From contig MU004244.1 of assembly GCA_010405405.1 (NCBI GenBank), positions 65,895-129,894 of the forward strand: a stretch of 64,000 bases of DNA, written 5' to 3'. This document shows positions 1 to 9,691 of this stretch, one piece after another. Both the position numbers and the translations under genes were made by a program. This DNA comes from Microthyrium microscopicum (lineage: Eukaryota; Ascomycota; Dothideomycetes; Microthyriales; Microthyriaceae). The notes beneath the pieces were generated by a model that saw only the letters and a program-made list of their open reading frames with translations, searched no databases and was not told the origin of the DNA. Position 1 is the first letter of the stretch. The number at the start of each line of letters is the position of its first letter.

Positions 1-658
1 TTTAATACAAAACTTTTCTCTTTTTTACTTTCACGCGACCGTACCTGCGAATGGCCTTAAGAGTATCCAGATGCTATGCACTGATGTGGCCATTTAGCCT
101 GATGGTGAAGCCGGTTCGATGCAAGGCGCATACCTAGGAAAGTTGAGGTCTAGCCGTCCGTTCCCAATGCCAGTAGTAATCTGTAATCGGCTGATCTCAT
201 CTATGTACTAGTACGTAGAAGGCTGTAACTTTCTCCTCATTCTTCCAAGCTTCAGAATCTTCTGTTCAGTAGCGTCGAAATGTAGATGTGATGCATTGGA
301 CTGGAAACCATTCAGAACTCGTCAGGAATCTCAGGATACACTTAGCTTTGGGTAATAGCGATCGCCATGTTTGACACACAAGTTCATCTCCTGAAATAGG
401 TACCTTGAGTTTTGTCCTGAATCTGATTCTGCCTCGATGTCGCAGGAGACGGAGATGATTATAGGGCATAAAATGACAGCGATGATAGAATTGGATAGAT
501 TTCAAATCTCAGTCATGCTGGTGGTCTAGAAGGGCAATATAACGAAGCCATTAGCAACAGACCATGTCTGGGAGGACGGGTTTTTCTCTCCGCTAGCATT
601 ATAGAAAAACGAATTGTTCTTGGTACCTAGCTGCTGAAAGATACGAAACTCAACGCCC
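1..658. other. Intergenic stretch at left edge
   Basis: I see no gene here. Only short open frames without domain character occur on either strand. The stretch probably holds the 3' side of the MYND gene, which ends at 659. Confidence 0.5.
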
Positions 659-1695
659 TCAAATGTGGTCTGCCTTTGAGATCATCAGCACATCATCCGG
701 CTTGACTTCCCTCGTCGGGTCACTCCATCTCCTATCCCCGCGCGTTTGTCCTTCGACTATCGGCGTCACTTGCCACCGATATGGTTGAAGTAGTCTTGCG
801 TTGATCTCCTTCTTATCCCAAAAGTGTTCACGGCCGCCACCCAACCCTTTCTTGTCACCGTTGCTCGCATGCATCTCATACCATCGTCGGTTTTTGCGTT
901 GCTCTGGAGTCGGCTTCGATGTGCGATACGCTTCTACCAACTGTCCCCAGCCGCCTCGCTTCACGTCCTCTGCGACACCATGTCCATTTCCGTCAATGCA
1001 TTGGATAATATCTGTGGCGGGACTACGGCGCTCGACTGTGAGGTTATGTACCCAGCCATCTCCAAAGTCGTACAGGTACCGATATTCTTTTCCTACAGAC
1101 AGATTAGAAAGCCGAAAAACTACAAAGAGAACTTCAACTACCTACCTGCGTATCGAGGGTTATCGAAGAGCTGGAAGATTTTGACGTTAGGGGCCTTCTC
1201 CTCCACTGTCCTAGGATGCTTTCGCCGCCTTTCATACATAATATCAATCTTGACGCTCCTCATGACATTGTCAAGTTCTTCAGATACTCTAAACTCAAGT
1301 TCCCGCTGCGAGTCCATAGTGCAGCCATGTGTGATTTTACGGATCGCTTCCTCATAAGTGTGATTATCTTCACTGTAGGTCGGGTCCTTGACAGAGAAAT
1401 CGTAGGTATGCGTATCTGCCCAGCCAAAGGCTATCTGTAGTGCTTCGTGGAGCCTGGCAAATGTAGTCGTTGCTGGCACGTCAAGTACGCGAATGACTGG
1501 CGGATCGAGAACCCACATAGGATGCAAATGGAACTTGAGGATGTAATTCTCACGCTTGCAGGATTTTTGGTGTGCGGGCCAGTCTTCCGCCTGACATTCT
1601 TTGGAGCAATAATCGACTGCTTTGCATCGAGAACAACGGCCGCTTTTGGCGCAGCTAGCTGGTTTTTGGCATTTCTGGCAATCGATTTGAGTCAT
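659..1695 (-). CDS. MYND zinc-finger protein with plasmid pRiA4b ORF-3-like domain
   Basis: Two exons, complement(1146..1695) and complement(659..1092), flank a 53-bp GT-AG intron; the joined product is 327 aa. Residues 6-46 carry the MYND Cys/His pattern (CQKC, CSRC, YCSKEC, HQKSC), which usually mediates protein contacts. A domain like plasmid pRiA4b ORF-3 follows: the hallmark YLYDFGDGW is created exactly across the splice, and a conserved FGWADTHTYDF segment precedes it. The ORF-3 domain is common in bacterial plasmid and IS passenger genes and also occurs in fungi; its biochemical function is unknown to me. The start is the first ATG of the open frame. Domain assignment is fairly sure; the cellular role is not. 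Confidence 0.85.
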
Positions 1696-3065
1696 GATTG
1701 TGTATACCTTCCAGTTTCAAGGAAGAGGTTGCGGAAGAGGGAACTGTAAAAACCTGAGATGTATTGTGTTTAACGGAGGATGACTGGCACATCAAAACTA
1801 GAGTGAAGTAACGCGATTGTTGATCGTGGGAACGACGATTTTGCTAGAATGTCCTGTTAACAACGTGTCAAGATCTGGGTGGAAGATCTGGAAAGGCCTT
1901 CATTTACGGTACCAATAATGCACTTGATGTAAAAGGTAATCTACTGAATACGTAGATGTGATGGATAAGTTCTTTTGATCTATCCCCAGTCTCCAATGAA
2001 GAAAGAGTCCATTACCCTGTTGTCATATTCTTAAATTTCGAATGCTGTTGCTGTTGGAAACTCTCCGTATCTTTTAGGACATGTGGGAACAAATTGGCCT
2101 TCTGGCAAATCGATACGTAAAATCACACATCAAATGAATTATATAGGACCCAACAGAAGCTAGCACTACGCCTACCAAGACCATGAGGCGCGAAAGGATA
2201 TGACTAAAAGATCTATATCAGAAATCAAGTCAAATCATTGCTTAGCTGTGAATAAACTGGAAGTCGTCTATCCCACTGCAACAAGCCTAAGTGATATGTT
2301 TTCCCAAGACGTGCAAAGGCATCCATGGTTTCGTGGAGCCGCTCTTGTAAGTAGGTACGCAAATATCAGATAGGACTTCTCTCCATACGGTAGCATCAGA
2401 TGTTACATTTTGACATCTCCAGAAATGCCTTTATCAGCCGATCGCTTAGTCCCGGCAACGTAGACCAAGATGCTACATTTGTTGAGGTTTATAATGCTAA
2501 TCATGACAACGTTTCCATCAGAATCTCGGGCATGGTGGGATTTCATCACCCGATCCTGTCTCTAGTGTTCGCTGTCCAACGGCATGGCAAGATAAATGGC
2601 GTACTCCTATCAACTCTAATGGCTACCACCAGCGCTGCTAACCAAAAGGTACTTCAATTCCCATCGTAAGAGATAGATATTCCCTGTCCAAACGCTCTTT
2701 GTCGTAGATAAAGCACTCGACAACAGACCGTAGCGTCTGGGCGCCAGACGAGCTGATAGGAGTACGTCGTTTAATTTGCCATGCCGTTGGCTGTCCAACG
2801 GCTCGTTGGAGCCGAACCGATACACCCTGAAACGCTTTATAGGCAGACCACATTTAGTACAACGAGAATTAAGAGTAAGAAATCAAAGGTTGACTTAATT
2901 TCAGGCTATCTAATCGGGGTCCTCGTGACCGGAGTGAAGGAAAATGATGATGATGGCCTACTGCCATCATCAGAACTAGAGGTCGGTGAACACAACCGCA
3001 AGATGGGTACATATCTCGAAGGTTGTGCTTCGACTCTCGATTGGAATTCCAATGCTTTTTTACAG
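1696..3065. other. Intergenic stretch
   Basis: No gene supported. The only structure I see is the inverted repeat at 2576-2790, listed separately. Confidence 0.5.
2576..2790. repeat. Imperfect 40-bp inverted repeat, MITE-like
   Basis: The left arm at 2576-2615 matches the reverse complement of 2751-2790 at 35 of 40 positions, including a perfect 15-nt outer end (CCAACGGCATGGCAA). The spacer is about 135 bp. Four of the five mismatches are transitions, as expected from RIP or simple decay. The word GCTGTCCAACGGC sits at the left arm and again in direct orientation just outside the right arm. No transposase is present, so this could be a small non-autonomous element or a hairpin relic. I see no clear target-site duplication. 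Confidence 0.6.
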
Positions 3066-3881
3066 TTACTGAGTCTGCGTGCAGATTCTAGGTCCTCTGC
3101 CTGTGGTAATGAGTAAGGAACCGTCAGTACCTTTGAGAGTTACCGCTTCAGTGGTGCTATCAAGCTTGTCGTACCCGTGTCTAGGATTAATGTGGAGATT
3201 TGCATTGGCCCGGTGAATTCCCCTGACTGCGTCGTTATGAAGCTCTACTGTATTAGACCCGATGGTGACACTGGTGGCTCCAACAGCTGCTCTTGCTGCA
3301 GTCTCGGCATCACGTTCCTCGTGACCGCACAGAATGTGGACTGCGCGGCGCACGGTGGTATTCATGTAGAAGAAGAGAGCGGTGCAGCCGCTCAGATCGG
3401 TGACAGTTGCATGTCCGCCATTATTCTTTATCTTCATGGCGTCGACATACTCGGTTTCCTTGACTGCGTTCGCGTCGTGGCCTTCGTTCAGTACTTGCAC
3501 AGAGCGCTTCGTGGCGCGGCACTTCTTGGGTTTGTTGGGTTGACTGGTTGGTTTGGGTTGACTGGTCGGTTTGGGTTGACTGGTTGGTTTGGGTTGACTG
3601 GTTGGTTTGGGTTGACTGGTTGGTTTGGGCTGACTGGTTGGTTTAGGTTGACTGGTTGGCTTGGGTTTGTTGATTTGAACAGTTTCCTTAGGCTTCTTGG
3701 GAGGATCGGCAGCGATTTCTTCGCTGTTATCGACGCTGCGAGACTCAATTGCAAAGTCGCTGACAGCACGAAGCTCAGCAGTACCGACAGTCAGCGAACG
3801 AGCTGCAGGTCGGGTTGGGTTTGCCGTGACGGCACTGAGTAGCAGAGAGGCTGCCAAAAGCAGAGTCTTGGAGGATACCAT
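3066..3881 (-). CDS. Secreted repeat protein with CheD/CNF1-like Cys-His signature
   Basis: Single exon, 271 aa, starting at the ATG at 3881, where a good signal peptide begins (MVSSKTLLLAASLLLSAVTA). Residues about 74-115 are seven copies of KPTSQP, a disordered linker. The C-terminal domain of about 150 aa contains DLSGC with Cys166, a hydrophobic strand, then AVHILCG with His182. A Gly-Cys at a strand start and a His about 16 residues later in the next strand is the catalytic arrangement of CheD, CNF1-type and BLF1-type glutamine deamidases. That is a motif-level inference; I do not recognise the family by overall sequence. It could equally be an effector or cell-wall protein with a chance match. 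The frame upstream of 3881 is open but would mask the signal peptide. Confidence 0.8.
   Translation of the reverse strand: MVSSKTLLLAASLLLSAVTANPTRPAARSLTVGTAELRAVSDFAIESRSVDNSEEIAADPPKKPKETVQINKPKPTSQPKPTSQPKPTSQPKPTSQPKPTSQPKPTSQPKPTSQPNKPKKCRATKRSVQVLNEGHDANAVKETEYVDAMKIKNNGGHATVTDLSGCTALFFYMNTTVRRAVHILCGHEERDAETAARAAVGATSVTIGSNTVELHNDAVRGIHRANANLHINPRHGYDKLDSTTEAVTLKGTDGSLLITTGRGPRICTQTQ
3537..3662 (-). repeat. Seven-copy 18-bp coding tandem repeat
   Basis: Seven near-identical 18-bp units, each coding KPTSQP, make a 126-bp array inside the secreted protein gene. Copy-number change would stay in frame. Confidence 0.95.
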
Positions 3882-4925
3882 CACGATATATCTTTGATTC
3901 TTGAAAAAGGATTGTAGTGATGAAAGCGAACGAAGTCTTGCGAGAATGTTTTCTATTTTCTTTGATTGAAGCTGAATAAATTCCAGAAACAGTGCAGACT
4001 TCACAGTTTATATACTCGCAAATCTATTATGTCCCAGTTTCTCTTCTCTCATGATATAAATATCTTGGCGATCATAGTATCCGAGCTGCACAGGCCATAA
4101 GCGTGGCCCGTCGATCATCCGTCGAGCCCGCCGAATCTCTCGAAATCCTGGAAATTCTCGGATCCTTCGAATCCTAGTTGACTTTTCATGGAGATGAAGC
4201 ACAAGGTATTCGTGATTTGGGCGGGTTTGCAACTCGACCGACTCCTATTCAGTTTACATCAGCACTAAGCTATAGATCAATTATCTCTATTGATTGTCTA
4301 TTTATGCCGTGTCATAGCATGATCTCTTTGGTCCGAGACAAAACATTTCACCTCAAAGATAAGGAAACAGACGAATAGAGAATATATCAAACCGGTTACA
4401 TGGTGGAAGTAGAGGCTGCGGTACGTGACCTAACGCTATGGGGAGATAGGAATGTGAAGAAGGATTGAAACTCGCAAAGTTTGCTATGGTATAGAACTAA
4501 TAATAGAATCAGTAGATTATAAGGACTAGTCGTGAAGCGGCGCAACACGCGTTAGCTAATTTAGTGATTATTCCTGGATGAACAAGCGGCTGATCAATAG
4601 AAAGGATTGATAGCAGAAAAATAAATGATTGTGATATAGGAAGGATTATGGCTAAACTGCTTAATATATTGTAGGATTCGGGAATATATAGGGGCGGACC
4701 GAGGTGCAAGGGTGCTACTTAGCCAGACTTTGATGGATGAGCTTTCCTCACTGTTGCATCGAATGTCGCAGCATCAAATCAGTTCCGCATCACTGCACTG
4801 GGTATTGTGCTGGTACCTTTACACACGCCTGACGGTAGGTAAATATTGGTAAAGACTGGTTCCGCGAGCGGCTCTCACCTTCTTTGATCGTCTCCTTCAG
4901 CGCAAACGACGCAGGCCTCATCACA
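3882..4925. other. Intergenic region between divergent genes
   Basis: Shared upstream region of the secreted repeat protein (minus strand) and the F-box gene (plus strand). About 4380-4720 is noticeably AT-rich. No gene seen. Confidence 0.5.
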
Positions 4926-6896
4926 ATGGGTTTTCATTCTTTGCCACTCGAGTTACTCCAGCATATCGTATCTTATGTCGCAATAGCGCATCGACCTAGT
5001 CTCCACGCCTTTAGCTTGACAAACAAGGCTTGCTACGTGGCCTCACTATCTCTCCTTTTTCGGCATATTAATATCACAGTCCACGATCGCGAAGGACTGC
5101 GGCGGGATGTCGACAGACTTATCAAAGCTGTCTCTCGCACCGATTCATCCCATCTCATCCAGCAAATTACCATCAAAGGTGCCTTGAGAATCGACTCCAA
5201 GAAGAATGAAGAAGGGTATGATCAAAAAAAGCCTTGGACAGATGAGAGTGGCCTTAGCGATATACTGGAAGAGGAATTGTTCGATTACGGCGGCCAATAT
5301 GCGGTCTATGATGAACCCGTCATTGAAAAGTCTTCTGAAGAGGACATGGCATGGGCTCCCATTGTCAGCTTTCTTCAATTCAATACTCGCCTGAAAGACC
5401 TGGTCTATGACTGCCGAAGCCAATTTCCGCCAAGTCTTCTCAGAGTACTTCACGAGCAGCAACCCCAGTGTAGGCTCCATAACCTCTCGTTCCGTTTCCG
5501 GACATTGTTGTGGGGTGTTCCCTATCCTTATGAGATGGAGCTTGCTACATCGCCATCTCTTTACAGGGTGAGGGTTGCTTGCGGTCGACGCGATTCTGAT
5601 GGCGATGATGATTTCAACTTGGAGGCTGTGATGGAACTTACTACTGGCCTTGCTCCCAATCTGAAGGAAGTCACCATTTTGAGTCTCATTCCGTATGGTT
5701 CTTTCAGGTCAACCCGCCCTCGAGGATCGTGGCAAGGTCTCCCTGGCTTTACTGGCGGGAGAGTAGGATCCTTGACATCTCTATCTATCAAAGGAGGAGC
5801 TTCACGTCTGAGAGCTCCAGCTAGTCTACAAAACTGGGCCAGACATACAGACTTCACTTGCCTAAAACAGCTTGAACTTGGAAGTTCCCACCACACAAAT
5901 ACATCTGGGCTCAGTGGCGAGACAATGGCATGGGTTGTCCGAACTCATTCATTTCCCCAGGTCAAAACTCTCAAAGTCTCCGTCACCCGTGATGACACGT
6001 TTCATCAAAGACCGCATTACAGTGAGCAAGCGGTTGCCTTTTTCCAGGTTTTCCACTCTCTTGAGGAGTTATCCATTGACGGACCGATTGACTTCCAGAT
6101 CCTGGCCACTGTTCTGTCTCATCATGGACAGACACTTAGAAAGCTCGGTTTGCATCCAGCTGAGGCAGGGTTTGTCCAGACTGGTCGCGATCTAAAGGAC
6201 ATACCATTCGAGTTTACCAAGGACCATATTTTACAAATTCAAAATCAGTGTCCGTTAGTAGAGGAGCTCTCGATTCCTGTCAAGCGCAAGGAATCCAATA
6301 AGTCTGAGGCTGAGATGTATAGATGCTTTGGCGGGATGAAAAACTTACGCTATCTTTTTCTTATTCTGGACTACTCGAATTGGCGTGTCACTCGAGACAG
6401 CACTTACAATCCCCAATTCGATGAGAAAGATCAAAAGCCCCTAGATGCGTTTAGAGAATACGTCTTGAGGAGAGGCCAATTGAAGGAAAGCCTTCTTAAC
6501 TGTGCAGTAGACGAGGCACTGGCCCGCTCAATATGGAATACCGTTAGCCAGAGCAAGACTGGTAGACGGCTGGAGCGACTCAAACTTTGGCCCAAACAAG
6601 ATGATATGTATGGCGGAAATTGGTCGCCACCAAGCACCGTTACAAATATCGTCCAGCACCTGGCTCGATCTTGGGTAGTTGAGCGCGTTCCGCAAGATGA
6701 TAACGAAGACTTCACGGTTAGGGAACTGGGGCAGAATGGATGGAGGTCCGGCGCTCAAGAAGTGTTTGACCCTTCAGTCCCCCCTCTAGAATTCTCGGTT
6801 TGGGAAGCATTTCGCTCTCTTTGGCCGGCCAAACAAGGTAGCAAGGACTGGAAAGATGATTGGTCGAGCGTTCCTTTGAACATGGACAGCACCTGA
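4926..6896 (+). CDS. F-box protein
   Basis: Intronless frame of 656 aa. The first ATG (4926) is followed at once by an F-box-like helix pair (LPLELLQHIVSYV, then SLTNKACYVASLSLLF). Such proteins recruit substrates to SCF ubiquitin ligases through Skp1. The rest has loosely spaced Leu-rich strands (for example LEELSIDGPIDF, VKTLKVSV, LEELSIPVKR) typical of the degenerate leucine-rich repeats in fungal F-box proteins. The substrate cannot be inferred. The family is large and fast-evolving in Pezizomycotina, so this is likely a lineage-specific member. Confidence 0.85.
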   Translation: MGFHSLPLELLQHIVSYVAIAHRPSLHAFSLTNKACYVASLSLLFRHINITVHDREGLRRDVDRLIKAVSRTDSSHLIQQITIKGALRIDSKKNEEGYDQKKPWTDESGLSDILEEELFDYGGQYAVYDEPVIEKSSEEDMAWAPIVSFLQFNTRLKDLVYDCRSQFPPSLLRVLHEQQPQCRLHNLSFRFRTLLWGVPYPYEMELATSPSLYRVRVACGRRDSDGDDDFNLEAVMELTTGLAPNLKEVTILSLIPYGSFRSTRPRGSWQGLPGFTGGRVGSLTSLSIKGGASRLRAPASLQNWARHTDFTCLKQLELGSSHHTNTSGLSGETMAWVVRTHSFPQVKTLKVSVTRDDTFHQRPHYSEQAVAFFQVFHSLEELSIDGPIDFQILATVLSHHGQTLRKLGLHPAEAGFVQTGRDLKDIPFEFTKDHILQIQNQCPLVEELSIPVKRKESNKSEAEMYRCFGGMKNLRYLFLILDYSNWRVTRDSTYNPQFDEKDQKPLDAFREYVLRRGQLKESLLNCAVDEALARSIWNTVSQSKTGRRLERLKLWPKQDDMYGGNWSPPSTVTNIVQHLARSWVVERVPQDDNEDFTVRELGQNGWRSGAQEVFDPSVPPLEFSVWEAFRSLWPAKQGSKDWKDDWSSVPLNMDST

Positions 6897-7416
6897 TCGT
6901 GGACGACTTCTGGACATGAACTGGCTGGCAAGGTGGATAATCTACTGGAATGGACTGCCACAGAAGGAGGTGGCCACGATTAAAGGGTCGCATAATTGGG
7001 ATGGTGATCCTCTGCTCAGAGTAAGATCAAGTTCCACATGACTCGGGCCCCTTTTTTGTTGCTGGCGTTCAATGTCGCTTTTCATGTTTAACTCATGGTT
7101 TCTGTCAGAGGATAAACAGGCGAGCCGACTGCTTTGAGAGGATGTTGCATGTAACGATAGTAGACATCAATTCGAAGTCTATTGCGCCCATCAATACGAA
7201 GTTGTAAGATGTCTCTTGTATGAAAATGAATGCTAACGATTTTATTGAAACCTTGCGAGTCGCCCATCGCTCCCATCCTCGCCATCGAGTGCGATGGAAA
7301 TCATTTAAACACTTCCTTGCTTATAGGCTCGGATTAGATTGAACCACTGGGTGAATCACTTACAAAAACTTCATAGCATTCTCTGACTGACATCAAGTGC
7401 GATAGGAGTTCTCAGC
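6897..7416. other. Convergent intergenic region with two palindrome copies
   Basis: Lies between the 3' ends of the F-box gene and the FAD oxidase gene. It holds two copies of the CCATCGAGTGCGATGG family (7282-7297 and 7390-7405). No gene seen. Confidence 0.6.
7282..7297. repeat. 16-bp palindrome CCATCGAGTGCGATGG
   Basis: Six-bp arms CCATCG/CGATGG around AGTG. An identical copy lies at 53563-53578, and a diverged copy 108 bp downstream at 7390-7405 (ACATCAAGTGCGATAG). Confidence 0.7.
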
Positions 7417-9093
7417 TTAGATGATATTGTTCAACTTGAGCCATTCTTTGCCTTCAATACCCATCTCATCGAGATCAACCATAGTCGGTATTTTTCTTGC
7501 TGCCTTCACCCTGTCTTCCGTAATCAAATACGTAGCTGGTATCTCAGCTCTCGTTATCATTTCTTCTAGGAAATCATCCTCCTCCTTTCCACTTAGGTCT
7601 GCCTTCATCATTGCAACAACTGCTTTAGCACACAATGTTGCATTGGGCATTCCGTGACCAGTATAAGCAGCGCACATCCAGAGCCCTGGAGGCTCATATG
7701 GCACTCGCCCTACCCAAGGTGCTGTATCGCGACTTGCTGCCCATATACCTGTCCAGGCGGCTTCGAGCTCCAGTGCGGTGTTATTAGGCACGTCCAGTGT
7801 GAGAGCTCGTGGTGGAACACGCCGAAGATACTCAATAATGCTTTGATCAACTACACTGTCATCGATGATGCCAATTGTTGGCTGAGTAGCGGCTGTGATG
7901 CGTCCTCCTCCTAGCATGAGATGGCCTCCGGGATTAGGGACGGCGGTGACTGGCCGCTGGATCAAATATTCTGTTGCCATGGGGTTAGGATCTTCGCCTA
8001 GTCCCACGAAGCCATATGAGTGTGGCAGTAGTTTTGTTTGGAGAAATCTAGGAGGTTTGAGTGCAGTCATCGTTTCGCGGACTGGCACGATTAAGTCGGC
8101 GAATGATGGAACTAAAGCTGCGGTATATGCATTGGTTGCGAGTAGCACGTTGCGGGCTTTTATATCTCCTCGAGGCGTTATCAAGGAGTATCTATACTGC
8201 CTGGTGGTGGCATTGGTTGACACGGTATCCCCTTGTTTCGCCAGATTGATCAGTTTTGTGACTGGAGTGTTTGTTTGTAGGTTAACTTTCTTCTGCTCGA
8301 CGAGTTTCCGGAGGATCCAAGTAACATATTTGTATGGCCACATACTTGCTGCTCCTTGCGTAACTGAACCACCCAGACAAGATGTTTGCAGACCATGTTC
8401 GCGACGTTCCTCTGTTGTTGCCAGCCACTCCACTTTCTCACCTATCTTTGGCGCTCTTGCTTGAAGCTCTTCATAGGCAACGCGAGAGGCAGCATTGGAA
8501 GCTGGGTCAAAGAATCCGCGACAACCTGATAGAGATCTATATTCGCATGGAATGGAATGTTCTTTTATGAAAGAAGCAACCGTTTCACAGTTTTTGATTT
8601 CCCAGCTTGCAATGGATGGCTCATCTGAGTATAAAAGGGGCTGTAAGTGGCCGCCGTTCTGACTTAATGTTAGAGATATGTCTTTTAAAAATAAGTACGA
8701 GGTATTGACAAGCTTGCTTGCCCGCCCAAAACAAGATTCGAAACGAAATCGCTGCAACGTCCAATCCCTTGATGAAAGAGCGGAATGATAATGACATACC
8801 CTCCCTGTTGCACCACTGCAAGCCTCTCTAGCTTCTAGCATAAGGATATCTCCAGATATGGAGTGGCCAACCTTATCGTCATCCCAACACATATACTTCA
8901 ATGCACTCACTCCTGTGAGTCCACATCCAATGATTACTGTATCGACATACTCTGGTAAGTCCTTGGTAGTTCGATGGCCAGTGAGAAACTCGTCTGGTTC
9001 CGAAAACCAGAACGGTTTCGTCGGATTAGGTACTGGGAGGCCAGATGAGGAGTTGGATTCAAAATGACTTGGAATGTGTCTGTTTTCCGGCAT
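7417..9093 (-). CDS. FAD-dependent oxidoreductase, DAO (glycine/D-amino-acid oxidase) fold
   Basis: Two exons, complement(8800..9093) and complement(7417..8658), give 511 aa. The intron is 141 bp and stop-free, so an unspliced reading also stays open, but the family motif ATGRNGGHL only forms when it is removed (donor GTATGT, CTAAC branch, CAG acceptor). The dinucleotide-binding motif VIIGCGLTGVSALKY sits near residue 50, and the C-terminal FAD-contact region contains GHGMPNAT. The family oxidises amino or imino groups of small amines and amino acids with release of H2O2. The exact substrate is unknown; the N-terminal residues PTKPFWFSEP before the FAD fold are typical of a fungal cytosolic subgroup. 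The start at 9093 is the first ATG in frame. Confidence 0.88.
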   Translation of the reverse strand: MPENRHIPSHFESNSSSGLPVPNPTKPFWFSEPDEFLTGHRTTKDLPEYVDTVIIGCGLTGVSALKYMCWDDDKVGHSISGDILMLEAREACSGATGRVCHYHSALSSRDWTLQRFRFESCFGRASKLVNTSYLFLKDISLTLSQNGGHLQPLLYSDEPSIASWEIKNCETVASFIKEHSIPCEYRSLSGCRGFFDPASNAASRVAYEELQARAPKIGEKVEWLATTEERREHGLQTSCLGGSVTQGAASMWPYKYVTWILRKLVEQKKVNLQTNTPVTKLINLAKQGDTVSTNATTRQYRYSLITPRGDIKARNVLLATNAYTAALVPSFADLIVPVRETMTALKPPRFLQTKLLPHSYGFVGLGEDPNPMATEYLIQRPVTAVPNPGGHLMLGGGRITAATQPTIGIIDDSVVDQSIIEYLRRVPPRALTLDVPNNTALELEAAWTGIWAASRDTAPWVGRVPYEPPGLWMCAAYTGHGMPNATLCAKAVVAMMKADLSGKEEDDFLEEMITRAEIPATYLITEDRVKAARKIPTMVDLDEMGIEGKEWLKLNNII

Positions 9094-9691
9094 GATAGAA
9101 CCGAGAATCGAAAAGGGTTTCAACGAAATAAACAGAGGTATCGAGATCTATGATAGTAGGTGAGGGTTTTCGCCTTTTGAAGAGCAGATCGGCTTTTACC
9201 AGAGGGAAGGCGGGGTGCTCGATTTATGGATGAGGCATGACTTGCCCCTATCCCGGTCTGCAGGAGCTTTTACGGGCTTGATAAGTGGAACATTGGACAT
9301 TATCTTCGATCGTCTTCACTTCGAATGATTCGCTTTTTATTTATGCCAGCTAGGGAGGATTATTGATGCGGATTGATATACTCTCATTATTGAATACGAT
9401 ATCATCATATCTGCCATCAATTAAGATAGCTTCCGTCGCTCTTTATGACGAAATCATCCTCGGCTGTGCAGCATCGTCAACACCAGAATCTCGTAATGAA
9501 GGATGCGTTGGAGATCAGATATTCATTGAGAATCAAGGCATCAAGATAAGTTTCATTACTCTAGCAGGCTATACAAACACACCGACAAGTGCTTCGTAAA
9601 GCCAATGTTCACTTAGCAACGACCACAGATATTCCCTCCCAATCCAAATGACTTTTCCGGTTCTCACCACTTCACACTCACAAAAGAGCAA
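9094..9691. other. Intergenic stretch
   Basis: Promoter side of the FAD oxidase and 3' side of the Gln-rich gene. A 78-codon frame at 9363-9599 has no recognisable feature. Confidence 0.5.

Noticed and set aside
3537-3662. Regular array that might be taken for a CRISPR-like or microsatellite repeat
   Set aside because: Contiguous 18-bp units without spacers, all in frame in a coding sequence.
8659-8799. Stop-free segment read as 47 extra residues in the FAD oxidase
   Set aside because: It has a GTATGT donor, CTAAC branch and CAG acceptor, and it splits the family motif ATGRNGGHL.
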